Numbered from the stretch's first letter, positions 53,781-62,845 are shown. The stretch is 64,000 nt of DNA from an uncultured Allosphingosinicella sp. (GCA_934539295.1 CAKTCN010000006.1:42613-106612); one strand, 5' to 3'. Translations and numbers: made by a program. The notes: generated from the letters alone by a model not told the origin.

Positions 53781-54695
53781 TTACTGGTACAGCGTGCCCG
53801 TGTTGACCACCGGCTGGGTGTCGCGTTCGGAGCACAGGACCACCATCAGGTTCGACACCATCGCGGCCTTGCGCTCGTCATCCAGTTCGACGACCTGCTT
53901 CTCCGACAGCATCTGGAGCGCGGTCTCCACCATCGTCACGGCGCCCGTGACCAGCTTCTGCCGCGCCGCGATCACCGCTTCGGCCTGCTGACGGCGCAGC
54001 ATCGACTGGGCGATCTCCTGGGCATAAGCGAGGTGGGTCAGTCGCGATTCGTCCACGCTGATGCCGGCCCGCGCCACCCGCTCCTGCAATTCGGCCTCGA
54101 GCTCGGCATTCACCACCTCGGCATGGCTACGCAGGGTCGTCTCCTGATGCTCGATATCGTCATAGGGATATTTTCCGGCGATCGCGCGCACTGCGCTCTC
54201 GATCTGAATCACGACGAATTCCTGGCAATTGTCGACATCGAACAGGGCCTGCGCCGTGTCGGTGACGCGCCACACCACGTTTGCCGCAATCTCGATCGGA
54301 TTGCCGCGCAGGTCGTTCACCTTCAGCTTGTCCGACGTGACGTTGTGGATGCGCGTCGAGATTTTGGTGCGCGTCAGCCAAGGCAGAACCCAGCGCAGCC
54401 CGCTGGTCCGGTCGGTGCCCTTGTAATCACCGAACAGCAGGATCGCCGCCGCCTGATTGGGCTGGAGGAAGTAGAAGCCGCAGGACACGAACAAGAAGGC
54501 GAAGATACTGACGCCCAGGATCGTCCCGCCAAGCGCGACCTGCCCCTGCCCCATCAGCAGCACGCCGCCGACGCCGGCAATCAGGGTCACGAGCAACACG
54601 AGCAGCATCAGATATCCGCTGCTGGTATGCGCCGGCCGCTCGCGCGAAAGCCGAAGGGCATTGGTGTCGTTCTGCATCTGCACGTGATCGTTCAT
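53781..54695 (-). CDS. SPFH (prohibitin/band 7) domain membrane protein
   Basis: 304 residues. Two membrane segments (about 28-50 and 55-77) precede an SPFH domain: NQAAAILLFGDYKGTDRTSGLRWVLPW, VNDLRGNPIEIAANVVWRVTDTAQALFDVDN, then a helical stretch (EVVNAELEAELQERVARAGISVDESRLTHLAYAQEIAQSMLRRQQAEAVIAARQ) for oligomerisation. Such proteins organise membrane microdomains or control proteases. Within the family it belongs to the YbbK-related group, but no NfeD partner is present; instead it is joined to an RHH protein and a micro-protein. GGGAGG precedes the start. Confidence 0.9.
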   Translation of the reverse strand: MNDHVQMQNDTNALRLSRERPAHTSSGYLMLLVLLVTLIAGVGGVLLMGQGQVALGGTILGVSIFAFLFVSCGFYFLQPNQAAAILLFGDYKGTDRTSGLRWVLPWLTRTKISTRIHNVTSDKLKVNDLRGNPIEIAANVVWRVTDTAQALFDVDNCQEFVVIQIESAVRAIAGKYPYDDIEHQETTLRSHAEVVNAELEAELQERVARAGISVDESRLTHLAYAQEIAQSMLRRQQAEAVIAARQKLVTGAVTMVETALQMLSEKQVVELDDERKAAMVSNLMVVLCSERDTQPVVNTGTLYQ

Positions 54696-54716
54696 GGATC
54701 ATCTACCTCCCTGTAT

Positions 54717-54755
54717 ATTTGATATCGTATTTATATTGTTGCGATTTGCAATAGA
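54717..54755 (-). promoter_or_regulatory. AT-rich promoter and palindrome upstream of SPFH operon
   Basis: The most AT-rich spot in the window. On the minus strand TTGCAA, 16 bases, TACGAT resembles a -35/-10 pair. The proposed -10 overlaps an imperfect palindrome, ATACGATATCAAAT (54730-54717), with a perfect GATATC core. It is a plausible operator for the Arc-like protein of the same operon. Confidence 0.4.
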
Positions 54756-54857
54756 CGATTTGCGCCGGTGCTGGTGGCGGCGCGGCTTTGCGGCTATTCG
54801 GGCCGCGCCTCGCGAAGGGGAATCGATGTTCAAGTTGCCGAAATCGGAGCGCTCCTG

Positions 54858-55799
54858 ATGTCCACTGCCGCCCAAGCCCAAGCGGGCCAATGGAAGCTCG
54901 TTATCCATGGCGGCGCAGGCGTGATCGAACGCGATCGCCTGTCACCGGAAACAGACAGGGAGGTTCGCGCCGCGTTGGATCGCGCGCTGGTCGCCGGCAG
55001 CGACATCCTGTCCGAGGGCGGAGCGGCACTTGATGCGATTGAGGCCGCGGTACGCGTGCTGGAGGACGACCCGCATTTCAACGCGGGGCATGGCGCGGTC
55101 TTCACCTATGAAGGCCACAACGAGCTGGACGCTGCGATCATGGACGGGTCGACCCGTGCCGCCGGCGCCGTTTCCGGCGTCACCACCACGCGCAATCCGA
55201 TCGGCCTTGCGCGCGCGGTCATGGAGAACAGCCCGCACGTCTTTCTCTCACGCGAAGGCGCCGATGAATTCTCGCGCGAACAGGGATTGGCTCAGGTCGA
55301 CAACAGCTATTTCGCCACGTCCGAGCGCAAGCGGCAGCTGGACGAGCTCAAGACGCGCAACCTGTCCTATTTCGACGTGGACCTGAAATATGGCACCGTC
55401 GGCGCGGTGGCGCTGGACGAGGCCGGCCATGTCGCCGCGGCGACCTCCACCGGCGGCCTAACCGGCAAGCGCTGGGGCCGGATCGGCGACTCGCCGGTGA
55501 TCGGCGCCGGCACCTATGCGGACGACCGCGCCTGCGCGATCTCTGCGACGGGGGCTGGCGAGTATTTCATCCGCGAGGGCGCGGCCCACGAAATCTGCGC
55601 CCGCATCCGCATGAAGGGTGAGAGCGCCAAGCAGGCTGCCGACACCGTGATGGCGGAGATCGGCGCGCTCGGCGGCACCGGCGGCGTCATCGTGGTCAGC
55701 CCCAAGGGCGAGGCCGAATATAGTTTCAACACGCCCGGAATGTATCGCGGGCAGGCGTCGGCTGCGGGTCGCAGCGTCGCCATCTACGGAGACGAATGA
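54858..55799 (+). CDS. Isoaspartyl peptidase / L-asparaginase, second copy
   Basis: 313 residues, the same Ntn-hydrolase family as 990-1859 but clearly diverged and without cyanophycin neighbours. WKLVIHGGAGVIERD at 12-26, FNAGHGAVFTYEGHNELDA, then YGTVGAVALD with the catalytic Thr180 and TSTGGLTGKRWGRIGDSP. It includes the helical segment (SERKRQLDEL) before the cleavage site that the first copy lacks. The ATG at 54858 has GGAG upstream. Probably clears isoaspartyl peptides from protein repair and turnover. Overlaps the nuclease gene (ATGATG). Confidence 0.92.
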   Translation: MSTAAQAQAGQWKLVIHGGAGVIERDRLSPETDREVRAALDRALVAGSDILSEGGAALDAIEAAVRVLEDDPHFNAGHGAVFTYEGHNELDAAIMDGSTRAAGAVSGVTTTRNPIGLARAVMENSPHVFLSREGADEFSREQGLAQVDNSYFATSERKRQLDELKTRNLSYFDVDLKYGTVGAVALDEAGHVAAATSTGGLTGKRWGRIGDSPVIGAGTYADDRACAISATGAGEYFIREGAAHEICARIRMKGESAKQAADTVMAEIGALGGTGGVIVVSPKGEAEYSFNTPGMYRGQASAAGRSVAIYGDE

Positions 55800-56644
55800 T
55801 GTTGCGCCGCCTTGCGCTTTTCCTTGCCCTGCTCTTCTGCGCCTCGCCCAGCCGCGCTTATTGGGAATATGGCCATGAGACGGTGGCCCGTATCGCGATG
55901 ATGGAAGTGCGACCCGAGACGCGTCGCGCCATCCAGTCCCTGCTAAAGCAGCAGCACCTGCTCGAGACGCCCACCTGCCCCGCGCGCACGATCGAGGAAG
56001 CGAGTGTCTGGGCGGACTGCATCAAGCCGCTGGACGATCGCTTCAGCTATTCTTCGTCCTGGCATTATCAGAACGTCAATGTCTGCCAGCCGTTCGACCT
56101 CAAGGCACCCTGTCGCGACGGCAATTGCGTGTCGGCACAGATCGAGCGCAACCTGAAGCTGCTCAAGGACAAGAGCATCCCTGCCCGTGAGCGCGTGATG
56201 GCTCTCGCCTTCCTCGTCCACTTCGTCGGCGACCTCCACCAGCCGCTCCATGCCGGCGACAAGGGCGACCTCGGCGGCAATCGCTTCGGCATCGACTATG
56301 GCGTGATCGGCGGTCGGACGCAGGCGCATCTGGTTTGGGACGGCTATCTCGCCGAACGCGCCATCACCACGCCGGAGGCGGATGCGCGGGGATTGCTGTC
56401 GGAAGTGGCGCCGGGCGAGCGGTCCGCACTGGCCGCCGGCACTGTCGAGGACTGGTCGCGCGAGATGTGGGAACAGGCGCGCGACCATGCTTATGGCAGC
56501 CTGCTGGCCGATCCGTGCAGCACGCCGGAGGGGCGGCCGGTGATGACGGAGGAGAAGGTGCGGGCGCTGATCCCGGTGGTGCGCGGGCAGGTCCTGCGCG
56601 GCGGCCTCCGGCTGGCCCGGCTGCTGGACGAGGCGCTGGCCTGA
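55796..56644 (+). CDS. S1/P1 family zinc nuclease, exported
   Basis: 282 residues. A signal peptide (LALFLALLFCASPSRA) is followed by YWEYGHETVARIA, where Trp and His near the mature N-terminus bind zinc as in P1 nuclease. Further ligands in SSSWHYQNV, FLVHFVGDLHQPLHAG and GNRFGID fit the tri-zinc site. Degrades single-stranded DNA or RNA in the periplasm or outside. Start at 55796 (or the adjacent ATG at 55799), overlapping the previous stop. Confidence 0.92.
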   Translation: MMLRRLALFLALLFCASPSRAYWEYGHETVARIAMMEVRPETRRAIQSLLKQQHLLETPTCPARTIEEASVWADCIKPLDDRFSYSSSWHYQNVNVCQPFDLKAPCRDGNCVSAQIERNLKLLKDKSIPARERVMALAFLVHFVGDLHQPLHAGDKGDLGGNRFGIDYGVIGGRTQAHLVWDGYLAERAITTPEADARGLLSEVAPGERSALAAGTVEDWSREMWEQARDHAYGSLLADPCSTPEGRPVMTEEKVRALIPVVRGQVLRGGLRLARLLDEALA

Positions 56645-56645
56645 G

Positions 56646-56744
56646 CTCCCTCTCCCGTCGGGGGAGGGTTGGGGTGAGGGCGGGCCGCTCCAGCGGAGTT
56701 GCGTCGGCCTCACCCTCACCCAACCCTCTCCCCGGGAGAGAGGG
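56646..56744. repeat. Long inverted repeat (family B), convergent terminator
   Basis: CCCTCTCCCGTCGGGGGAGG plus GTTGGGGTGAGGG on the left mirrors CCCTCACCCAACC plus CTCTCCCCGGGAGAGAGGG on the right, giving a stem of about 40 bp with small mismatches. It lies between the convergent nuclease and pal genes and probably terminates both. Confidence 0.8.
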
Positions 56745-56756
56745 CTAAGCCGGAGT

Positions 56757-57281
56757 TTATTGCGGGATAACCGTCACTGCGCGGCGGTTCTGCGCCCAGG
56801 CGCTTTCGTCGGAGCCGAGCGCGACCGGACGTTCCTTGCCCCAGCTCACTACCGTCATGCGGCTTGCGGGCACGCCGCGTGACTGAAGGTAGTTCTTGGC
56901 CGCGTTGGCACGGCGATCGCCAAGGGCGAGGTTATACTCACGCGTGCCGCGTTCGTCGGCATGGCCTTCGATCGTCACCGTCACGTTCGAGTTGCGCAAC
57001 AGCCATTCGGCCTGGGCATCCAGCGTTGCGCGATCCTCGCCATCGACCGAATAATCGTCGAGGTCGAAGAAGATGCGGTCGGACGGCACGTTCTGCAGGA
57101 AGTCGGCGCGGCTGCCCGGCACCACCTGGTTGCCGACGCCGCCGTCGTTGATGCCCGTGCCGGTTTCGCCGCCTGCACTGCCTTCCGGCACCGGCGGCAG
57201 TTCCTCGGGCGTGCGCTTGGAGCAACCAGCCGTAAGGGCGAGGGCCGCGGCCACCGCGGCGATCGTCAGGTGCTTGTTCAT
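56757..57281 (-). CDS. pal: Peptidoglycan-associated lipoprotein Pal
   Basis: 174 residues, outer-membrane lipoprotein of the Tol-Pal envelope constriction system. Lipobox LTAGC at 17-21; then an OmpA-like domain with IFFDLDDYSV, VTIEGHADERGTREYNLALGDRRANAAKNYL and VSWGKERP, the peptidoglycan-binding residues Asp and Arg being intact. Last gene of ybgC-tolQRAB-pal, 30 bp after tolB. Confidence 0.97.
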   Translation of the reverse strand: MNKHLTIAAVAAALALTAGCSKRTPEELPPVPEGSAGGETGTGINDGGVGNQVVPGSRADFLQNVPSDRIFFDLDDYSVDGEDRATLDAQAEWLLRNSNVTVTIEGHADERGTREYNLALGDRRANAAKNYLQSRGVPASRMTVVSWGKERPVALGSDESAWAQNRRAVTVIPQ

Positions 57282-57311
57282 CTGCGTGTCTCCTTTACGC
57301 TTCTTTATGCC

Positions 57312-58673
57312 TTATTTGATGACGGGCGACCATGACGGATCCGAACCGTCGATCGGCAGCGGCACGCGCCGCGCATTCTGCCCGGTCAAGTCCACCGACC
57401 ATACTTCGGTGTTGCCCGAGCCGCGCGCCGTCCGGAAGAACATGATCGCGCGGCCGTTCGGCGCCCAGCTCGGCCCCTCGTCCTGCCAGCCGTTGGTCAG
57501 GATCTTCTCGTTACCGCCGCCCGGGGTCATCACGCCGACGCGGAAGCTGCCGGTCTTGGTGAAGGCGATATAGTCGCCGCGCGGGCTCCACACGGGCGTC
57601 GCATAGCCGCCGCCGCCGAAGCTGATCCGGCGCTGGTTCGAACCGTCGGCACCCATCACGTAAAGCTGCTGCGATCCACCGCGATCGCTTTCGAACACGA
57701 TCTGGCTGCCGTCGGGCGAATAGGATCCGCCCGTGTCGATGCCCGGCGAATTGGTTAGCCGCACCGGCTCCCCGCCGCTGACAGGCACGCGGTAGATGTC
57801 GGTATTGCCGTTCACCGCCATGGAGAAGACGACATAGCGGCTGTCGGGCGAGAAGCGCGGCGCAAACGTCATGTAGGGCTTGTCGACCAGCAGCCGCTGC
57901 TGCCCCGATCCCACGTCATAGACGTACACGCGCGGCTGCTTGCCCTGGTAGCTCATGTACACGATCGTCTGCTGGTTGGGCGCGAAGCGCGGCGTCAGCA
58001 CGGTCGATTGGCCGTTGGTGAGGAAGCGGTGGTTGGCCCCGTCCTGATCCATGATGGCGAGCCGCTTGGTGCGGTTGCCCTTGGGCCCGCTTTCCGAGAC
58101 ATAGACGATGCGGCTGTCGAAATATTCGCCCTCGCCCGTCAGGCGCGAATAGATGGCGTCCGCGCATTTGTGCGCGGCGCGGCGCCACTGCGCCGGCTGC
58201 ACCACGAAGCCCTGCCGCGTCAGCTCCGACCGCGCCGCCACGTCGTACAGGTAGCAGCCCACGGTGATCGTGCCGTCGCCATTGCCCTGCACGAAGCCCT
58301 GCACCAGCGCTTGCGTCCCGCTCCAGAAGCCGAAGTCGGGCGCGCGCACCTGCGGGAAGGTCACCTGCGGAAGGCCATCGGGGCCGGTCGGCCGGAACAG
58401 GCCCGAATTGCGCAGGTCGGTCGCTACGATGCTCGCCACCTGCCGCCCCAATGCACCGGTTTCGCCCGCCGGCGTGGACACCGACGCCGGCGTCGGCATG
58501 GCAGGGATCGCGATCTGCATCGGCGCGGAGATGCCGCCGATGACGTCCACCTCCAACAGTTCGCCCTCTGCCGGCGCCTGCGCAGGCGCGGTACTGGCGG
58601 GCGGGACCTGGACCTGCGCCAAGGCAGCGGCAGGCAGCGTCAGAAAGAGGAAGGCAAGGAGGCTGGTTCGCAT
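57312..58673 (-). CDS. tolB: Tol-Pal periplasmic protein TolB
   Basis: 453 residues. Signal peptide to about residue 19 (LTLPAAALAQ), an N-terminal TolB domain (FRPTGPDGLPQVTFPQVRAPDFGFW) and a six-bladed propeller with repeats such as LTPRFAPNQQTIVYMSYQG, FAPRFSPDSRYVVFSMAV and GGSYSPDGSQIVFESDRGG. Binds Pal and TolA in the periplasm. Follows tolA by three bases. Confidence 0.97.
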   Translation of the reverse strand: MRTSLLAFLFLTLPAAALAQVQVPPASTAPAQAPAEGELLEVDVIGGISAPMQIAIPAMPTPASVSTPAGETGALGRQVASIVATDLRNSGLFRPTGPDGLPQVTFPQVRAPDFGFWSGTQALVQGFVQGNGDGTITVGCYLYDVAARSELTRQGFVVQPAQWRRAAHKCADAIYSRLTGEGEYFDSRIVYVSESGPKGNRTKRLAIMDQDGANHRFLTNGQSTVLTPRFAPNQQTIVYMSYQGKQPRVYVYDVGSGQQRLLVDKPYMTFAPRFSPDSRYVVFSMAVNGNTDIYRVPVSGGEPVRLTNSPGIDTGGSYSPDGSQIVFESDRGGSQQLYVMGADGSNQRRISFGGGGYATPVWSPRGDYIAFTKTGSFRVGVMTPGGGNEKILTNGWQDEGPSWAPNGRAIMFFRTARGSGNTEVWSVDLTGQNARRVPLPIDGSDPSWSPVIK

Positions 58674-58676
58674 GGC

Positions 58677-59609
58677 TCAATCCGGAAGTTTGTAGCGGAA
58701 GATGATATTGCTCCATCCGCGCGGCACATCATAGAGCTCGGCAGGCAGGCCTTTAAGCGGCGAGCAACTGGTGAAGGCGTTGATGGCGAGGTCCTTGACC
58801 CGCTGTTCGTAGCGGCGGTTCTCGTCGTCCACGCCCAAGGTGCCCGCCACGGTAGGCCGGCCATTCAGGGTGCCGTTGCGGTTGAGCTTCAGATTCAGGC
58901 GCACGGTGATGCGGCTGGCGCCCGGACCCGGATTCACCTGCCGATCGGCGCAGGGCTGGATCTGCCGACGGATGGCGGAGTCGATGTTTGCCGCGGCCTG
59001 CGTATTCATCACTGCGCCGCTCGGACGCGTGTTCTTGGCCGCCGGATCGCTGCCGATGCCCTTCAGGAAATCCTTGCCAAGCCGGCTGCCGCCCGTCTTC
59101 GTCGCCTGCCCCTTGCCCGCATTCTTGGCCTGCTGCTGCTTTGGCGCAGCCTTTGGAGCGGCTTGCTTGGCGGCTGGCGCCTTCGCCGCAGCCTTGGGCG
59201 TCGCCTGCTTGGCGGGCGGGTTCTTGGCCGGCGGCGCCTTGGGTGCAGCCTTCGGCGGCGCGGCCTTGGGTGGCGGCGCCTTGGCGACCTGCTTGGGCTG
59301 AGGCCGCGGCGGTGCTGGCGCGGGCGGCGCGGGCTCCGGCTCGGGCGCAGGGGCCGGCGATGCAGGCTCCGGCTCGGTGGCAGGTGCAGCCTCTTCCGGT
59401 GCGCCGAGTTCCGGCGCGATCGTCGCTGCGGCCGGGGCGCTGGTTGGCCCGGCTGAGTCGAGTGCCACATCCTCGACGAACGAGATTTCCATTGGCGGAT
59501 TGAAAGCCGGCGGCGTCACCGTGCTGGCAAAGCCGAGCGACAGCGCCGCCAGCAGGGCGAGGTGCCCCGCCGCCGCGATGCCGAACCCGGTTGCCTCCGC
59601 CCTATCCAC
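58677..59609 (-). CDS. tolA: TolA-like envelope protein
   Basis: 310 residues: one N-terminal membrane helix (about 10-30), a long Pro/Ala/Glu then Lys/Ala/Pro-rich linker (about 70-185) spanning the periplasm, and a C-terminal TolA/TonB-like domain (DSAIRRQIQPCADRQV through WSNIIFRYKLPD) with two Cys that could pair. It lacks the helical repeat of enteric TolA; position between tolR and tolB identifies it. GTG start at 59609. Confidence 0.9.
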   Translation of the reverse strand: MDRAEATGFGIAAAGHLALLAALSLGFASTVTPPAFNPPMEISFVEDVALDSAGPTSAPAAATIAPELGAPEEAAPATEPEPASPAPAPEPEPAPPAPAPPRPQPKQVAKAPPPKAAPPKAAPKAPPAKNPPAKQATPKAAAKAPAAKQAAPKAAPKQQQAKNAGKGQATKTGGSRLGKDFLKGIGSDPAAKNTRPSGAVMNTQAAANIDSAIRRQIQPCADRQVNPGPGASRITVRLNLKLNRNGTLNGRPTVAGTLGVDDENRRYEQRVKDLAINAFTSCSPLKGLPAELYDVPRGWSNIIFRYKLPD

Positions 59610-59622
59610 GACGCCTGGCCAT

Positions 59623-60066
59623 TTAGCCGCCCTGCTCGCCCTGCGTGCTGACCAAGGCGATGCGCCTCAGACCCGCCGCATTGAGCTCGCCCATAACCTC
59701 CATCACGCGCCCGTAATCGAGCCCGCGATCGGCGCGCAGGAAGATGCGGGGGCCGCCTTCCTCCTGCGACGACGCCTTGAGCCGCGCGAGTTCGGCGCCA
59801 AGCCCGTCCAGCGCCACCGGCGCATCGTCGACATACATGGCGCCCGACGGATCGAGCGAGATCTGCACCGGCTTCTGTTCCTGGTCGAGCGCGCCCGCCT
59901 TGGTCTCCGGCAGGTCGACCGGGACACCGGCAACGAGCAGGGGCGCGGTCACCATGAAGATGATCAGCAGCACCAGCATAACGTCCACCATCGGCGTGAC
60001 GTTGATCTCAGCCATCGGCGCACGGCGCCCGCGGCGACCACCGCCGGAGGGTGAGGACATGGCCAT
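59623..60066 (-). CDS. tolR: TolR (ExbD family)
   Basis: 147 residues. One helix at about 25-45 (MVDVMLVLLIIFMVTAPLL) carries the essential proton-channel Asp of the ExbD/TolR family; the preceding EINVTPMVD is the family signature. A periplasmic domain follows. Starts immediately after the tolQ stop. Confidence 0.96.
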   Translation of the reverse strand: MAMSSPSGGGRRGRRAPMAEINVTPMVDVMLVLLIIFMVTAPLLVAGVPVDLPETKAGALDQEQKPVQISLDPSGAMYVDDAPVALDGLGAELARLKASSQEEGGPRIFLRADRGLDYGRVMEVMGELNAAGLRRIALVSTQGEQGG

Positions 60067-60753
60067 TCAGGCCTCCATCTCCAGTTCGCGGCTCAGCGTC
60101 GCGTGGAAGCGATCGGCGAAACGGGTCAGCCGCGCCTCCATCTTGTTGATGCCGTGCGTCATGCGGTTGTAGGCGATCACCGCCGGGATAGCCGCGAACA
60201 GGCCGATCGCCGTCGCGAACAAAGCCTCGGCGATACCGGGCGCCACCACGGCCAGGCTGGTATTGTTGGCGCCGGCAATGTCGTTGAAGCTCCTCATGAT
60301 GCCCCATACCGTGCCGAACAGGCCGACGAACGGCGCCACCGACCCGATCGTCGCGAGGATGTTCAGCCGGTCCGACAATGTGTCCACTTCCTGGCTGGTT
60401 GCGGTCTGCATCGCCATGTGCAGGCGCGAACGGGTGCCGTCGCGGTCCATCGCCTTCAGCGCGGTCGATCGCCGCCATTCGTCCACGCCGGCGGCGAACA
60501 CGCGCGCGCTGGGGATCGGATCGCGCCCGCGCGTGTCGTTGAACTTGTCGATGTCGGTCGCGGCCCAGAAATCGCGCTCGAACCGCTCATTTTCCTTTGC
60601 CAGGCGGCGGAGGCGCAGCGCGTGCGTGATGATGATCGCCCAGGTCCAGATGCTGGCGAGGATCAGGCCGATCATCACCGACTTCACCACCAGGTCGGCC
60701 TGCATGAACAAGTCGATGGGCGACATCGCGTCCACCATTTCGGGTCCCGTCAC
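60067..60753 (-). CDS. tolQ: TolQ (MotA/TolQ/ExbB proton channel)
   Basis: 228 residues with three helices: about 20-42, 135-160 (ILATIGSVAPFVGLFGTVWGIM) and 170-195 (VAPGIAEALFATAIGLFAAIPAVIAYN), the latter two forming the proton path with TolR. GTG at 60753 overlaps the ybgC stop (GTGA). Confidence 0.97.
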   Translation of the reverse strand: MTGPEMVDAMSPIDLFMQADLVVKSVMIGLILASIWTWAIIITHALRLRRLAKENERFERDFWAATDIDKFNDTRGRDPIPSARVFAAGVDEWRRSTALKAMDRDGTRSRLHMAMQTATSQEVDTLSDRLNILATIGSVAPFVGLFGTVWGIMRSFNDIAGANNTSLAVVAPGIAEALFATAIGLFAAIPAVIAYNRMTHGINKMEARLTRFADRFHATLSRELEMEA

Positions 60754-61202
60754 TCACACTCCCCTTTCAGCCGCTCGAACGTATCGACCCATGCGCGCGG
60801 TTGCCGCCGTGGCCGCCCTTCCGGTGTCAGGAAGGCTGCGGTCACGCTTGCTTCGGTCAGGATTTGCTGCCCGCGCATGACTCGTTGATGAATGACGCAG
60901 GTCGCTGCCCGCACCTCAGTAACGTGGCTGACCACCAGCAAGGCATCGTCCAGCCGCGCCGGCGCGCGATATTTAATGGCGATGTCGGCGACCGCATAAA
61001 CGCCCTCGCCGCCATCCACTGCCGCCCGCTGGTCGATGCCGGCCACACGCAGCATGTCCGAACGCGCCCGCTCCATGAAGCGCAGGTAATTGGCGTGGTA
61101 GACGACGCCCGACAGGTCCGTATCCTCGAAATAGACGCGGATCGCGAAACGGTGCTCGGTCCCGACGAAGACGCCCTGATAGGGTTGATCCGGTTCGTTC
61201 AT
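60750..61202 (-). CDS. ybgC: Tol-Pal-associated acyl-CoA thioesterase YbgC
   Basis: 150-residue hot-dog-fold thioesterase. RVYFEDTDLSGVVYHANYLRFMERARSDMLR has the catalytic Asp and the YHANYL motif. First gene of the tol-pal operon, as in most proteobacteria; it hydrolyses acyl-CoA or acyl-ACP, probably in phospholipid metabolism. Confidence 0.96.
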   Translation of the reverse strand: MNEPDQPYQGVFVGTEHRFAIRVYFEDTDLSGVVYHANYLRFMERARSDMLRVAGIDQRAAVDGGEGVYAVADIAIKYRAPARLDDALLVVSHVTEVRAATCVIHQRVMRGQQILTEASVTAAFLTPEGRPRRQPRAWVDTFERLKGECE

Positions 61203-61293
61203 CGCACATGCCCTAACGGCAGGGGATTCGGCAAGGAAGGCTTAACCGTCGAGGCGCGTCTTTTTGCAGACGCTCCGCTACTCACCTCCTCTC

Positions 61294-61374
61294 GTCATTG
61301 CGAGGAGCGTAGCGACGAAGCAATCCAGACGGCATCAAGTCAGCCCTGGATTGCTTCGCTACGCTCGCAATGAC
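61294..61374. repeat. Dispersed inverted repeat, family A
   Basis: Third full copy: GTCATTGCGAGGAGCGTAGC onward on the left and CTGGATTGCTTCGCTACGCT onward to GCAATGAC on the right. It fills most of the 182-bp gap between ybgC (start) and ruvB (end), about 10 bp from the ruvB stop. Confidence 0.87.
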
Positions 61375-61384
61375 GAGGCGCGGG

Positions 61385-62407
61385 TCAAAGGTCGAACAGG
61401 CCTTCCTGGCTCCCGGCCGGCGGCACGAGCCCCAGATGCGTCCAGCCGCGCCCGTTCAGGCACCGCCCTCGCGCCGTCCGCGCAATCAGGCCGAGCTGGA
61501 TCAAATACGGCTCGATCACTTCCTCGATCGTGTCGCGCGGCTCCGACAGGCCCGCCGCCAGCGTCTCCACGCCCACCGGGCCGCCACGATAGATGTCGGC
61601 AATCATGTGCAGGTAGCGCCGGTCCATTGCATCGAGGCCGAGGGCATCCACCTCCAGCCGGTTGAGCGCGCGATCGGCCGCGTCACGGTCCACCACCTCG
61701 GTGCCCGCCGCCTGCGCAAAGTCGCGCACGCGCCGCAGCAGCCGTCCGGCAATACGCGGTGTGCCCCGTGCCCGCCTTGCGATCTCGCTCGCGCCATCGG
61801 GCGCGATGCCGAGGCCGAGCAGCCGCGCCGCGCGCCGTACCACCAGTTCCAGTTCGTCCACTGTGTAGAAATTGAGCCGCACCGGAATGCCGAACCGGTC
61901 GCGCAACGGGGTCGTCAGCAGCCCCTGCCGCGTCGTCGCGCCGACCAAAGTGAAGCGCGGCAGGTCGATCCGCACCGACCGTGCCGACGGTCCCTCCCCG
62001 ATCATCAGGTCGAGCGCGCGGTCCTCCATCGCCGGATAGAGCACCTCCTCCACCGCCGGATTGAGGCGGTGGATCTCGTCGATGAACAGGACGTCGCCAT
62101 CCTCCAGATTGGTGAGCAGGGCGGCAAGATCGCCCGACTTGGCGATCACCGGACCCGACGTGGCGCGGAACCCTACGCCCATCTCGCGCGCGATAATCTG
62201 CGCCAGCGTCGTCTTGCCGAGCCCCGGCGGGCCGAAGAACAGCACATGGTCCAGCGCATCACCGCGCCCCCGCGCCGCCTCGATGAACACCCGCAGATTC
62301 TCGCGCGCCGCCTTCTGCCCCACGAACTCGTCGAGGCTCTTGGGCCTGAGCGCCGCGTCCACATCCTCGGGCTTGCGCGCGGCGGAAATGATGCGGTCGT
62401 CGGTCAT
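61385..62407 (-). CDS. ruvB: Holliday junction branch migration ATPase RuvB
   Basis: 340-residue AAA+ motor that drives branch migration with Ruv[13 protein letters not shown] start, Walker [13 protein letters not shown], Walker [12 protein letters not shown], sensor [19 protein letters not shown] with the Arg finger, and the C-terminal winged helix ([29 protein letters not shown]). The ATG overlaps the stop of the hicA-like gene (ATGA), so translation is coupled to the toxin, not to ruvA. Confidence 0.97.
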   Translation of the reverse strand: MTDDRIISAARKPEDVDAALRPKSLDEFVGQKAARENLRVFIEAARGRGDALDHVLFFGPPGLGKTTLAQIIAREMGVGFRATSGPVIAKSGDLAALLTNLEDGDVLFIDEIHRLNPAVEEVLYPAMEDRALDLMIGEGPSARSVRIDLPRFTLVGATTRQGLLTTPLRDRFGIPVRLNFYTVDELELVVRRAARLLGLGIAPDGASEIARRARGTPRIAGRLLRRVRDFAQAAGTEVVDRDAADRALNRLEVDALGLDAMDRRYLHMIADIYRGGPVGVETLAAGLSEPRDTIEEVIEPYLIQLGLIARTARGRCLNGRGWTHLGLVPPAGSQEGLFDL

Positions 62408-62625
62408 TTACCAAGTTGATCCAGAAACTCATTCTGCGACACGCCGGCCTGACGCAGAATGCCCGCCAGCGTGCCGGTCTTCAGTTCCCTGTGCAGGGGA
62501 ACGATGCAGCCGACACTCCCCCGGCGGAGCGCGATGTGGCTGCCGCGCTGTCGCACCTGCACGAACCCGAGCCGTTCCAGCAACCTGATAAGTTCCGCCC
62601 CTGACAGAACCGGAAGTTTGGGCAT
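62404..62625 (-). CDS. HicA-like mRNA interferase toxin
   Basis: 73 residues, double-stranded-RNA-binding-like fold. [32 protein letters not shown] contains the catalytic His (His30 in GSH) typical of HicA, and [20 protein letters not shown] is the conserved second half. It starts one base inside the antitoxin stop (TGATG) and ends four bases inside ruvB. Predicted to cleave mRNA and inhibit translation unless bound by the upstream HicB-like protein. Confidence 0.88.
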   Translation of the reverse strand: MPKLPVLSGAELIRLLERLGFVQVRQRGSHIALRRGSVGCIVPLHRELKTGTLAGILRQAGVSQNEFLDQLGK

Positions 62626-62825
62626 CAGGCGGCGACGTCGAGCGTGGTCACCAGCGGAGCAGCGCCGAAGGTCATCGGGAATTCTTCGAGATAGAGCTCT
62701 ACCGCCTCACGGAGGCTGCTCAACGCCTCATCGACCGTTTCGCCCTGGCTGGTGCAACCCGTTTCCGGGTTTAGCGCCACATAGCCACCCTCCTCGGCCG
62801 GCGTCAGAATTGCGGTGACTTGCAT
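62625..62825 (-). CDS. HicB-like antitoxin, short form
   Basis: 66 residues: AILTPAEEGGYVALNPETGCTSQGETVDEALSSLREAVELYLEE is the partial RNase-H-like HicB fold that caps HicA. No C-terminal ribbon-helix-helix or HTH is present; the protein ends in a 20-residue Ala/Thr/Val tail. Without a DNA-binding domain it cannot autoregulate in the classical way, so expression presumably follows the ruv promoter. GAGGAG precedes the ATG, 20 bp after ruvA. Confidence 0.87.
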   Translation of the reverse strand: MQVTAILTPAEEGGYVALNPETGCTSQGETVDEALSSLREAVELYLEEFPMTFGAAPLVTTLDVAA

Positions 62826-62845
62826 ATGCTTCTCCTCGCAGCAGT

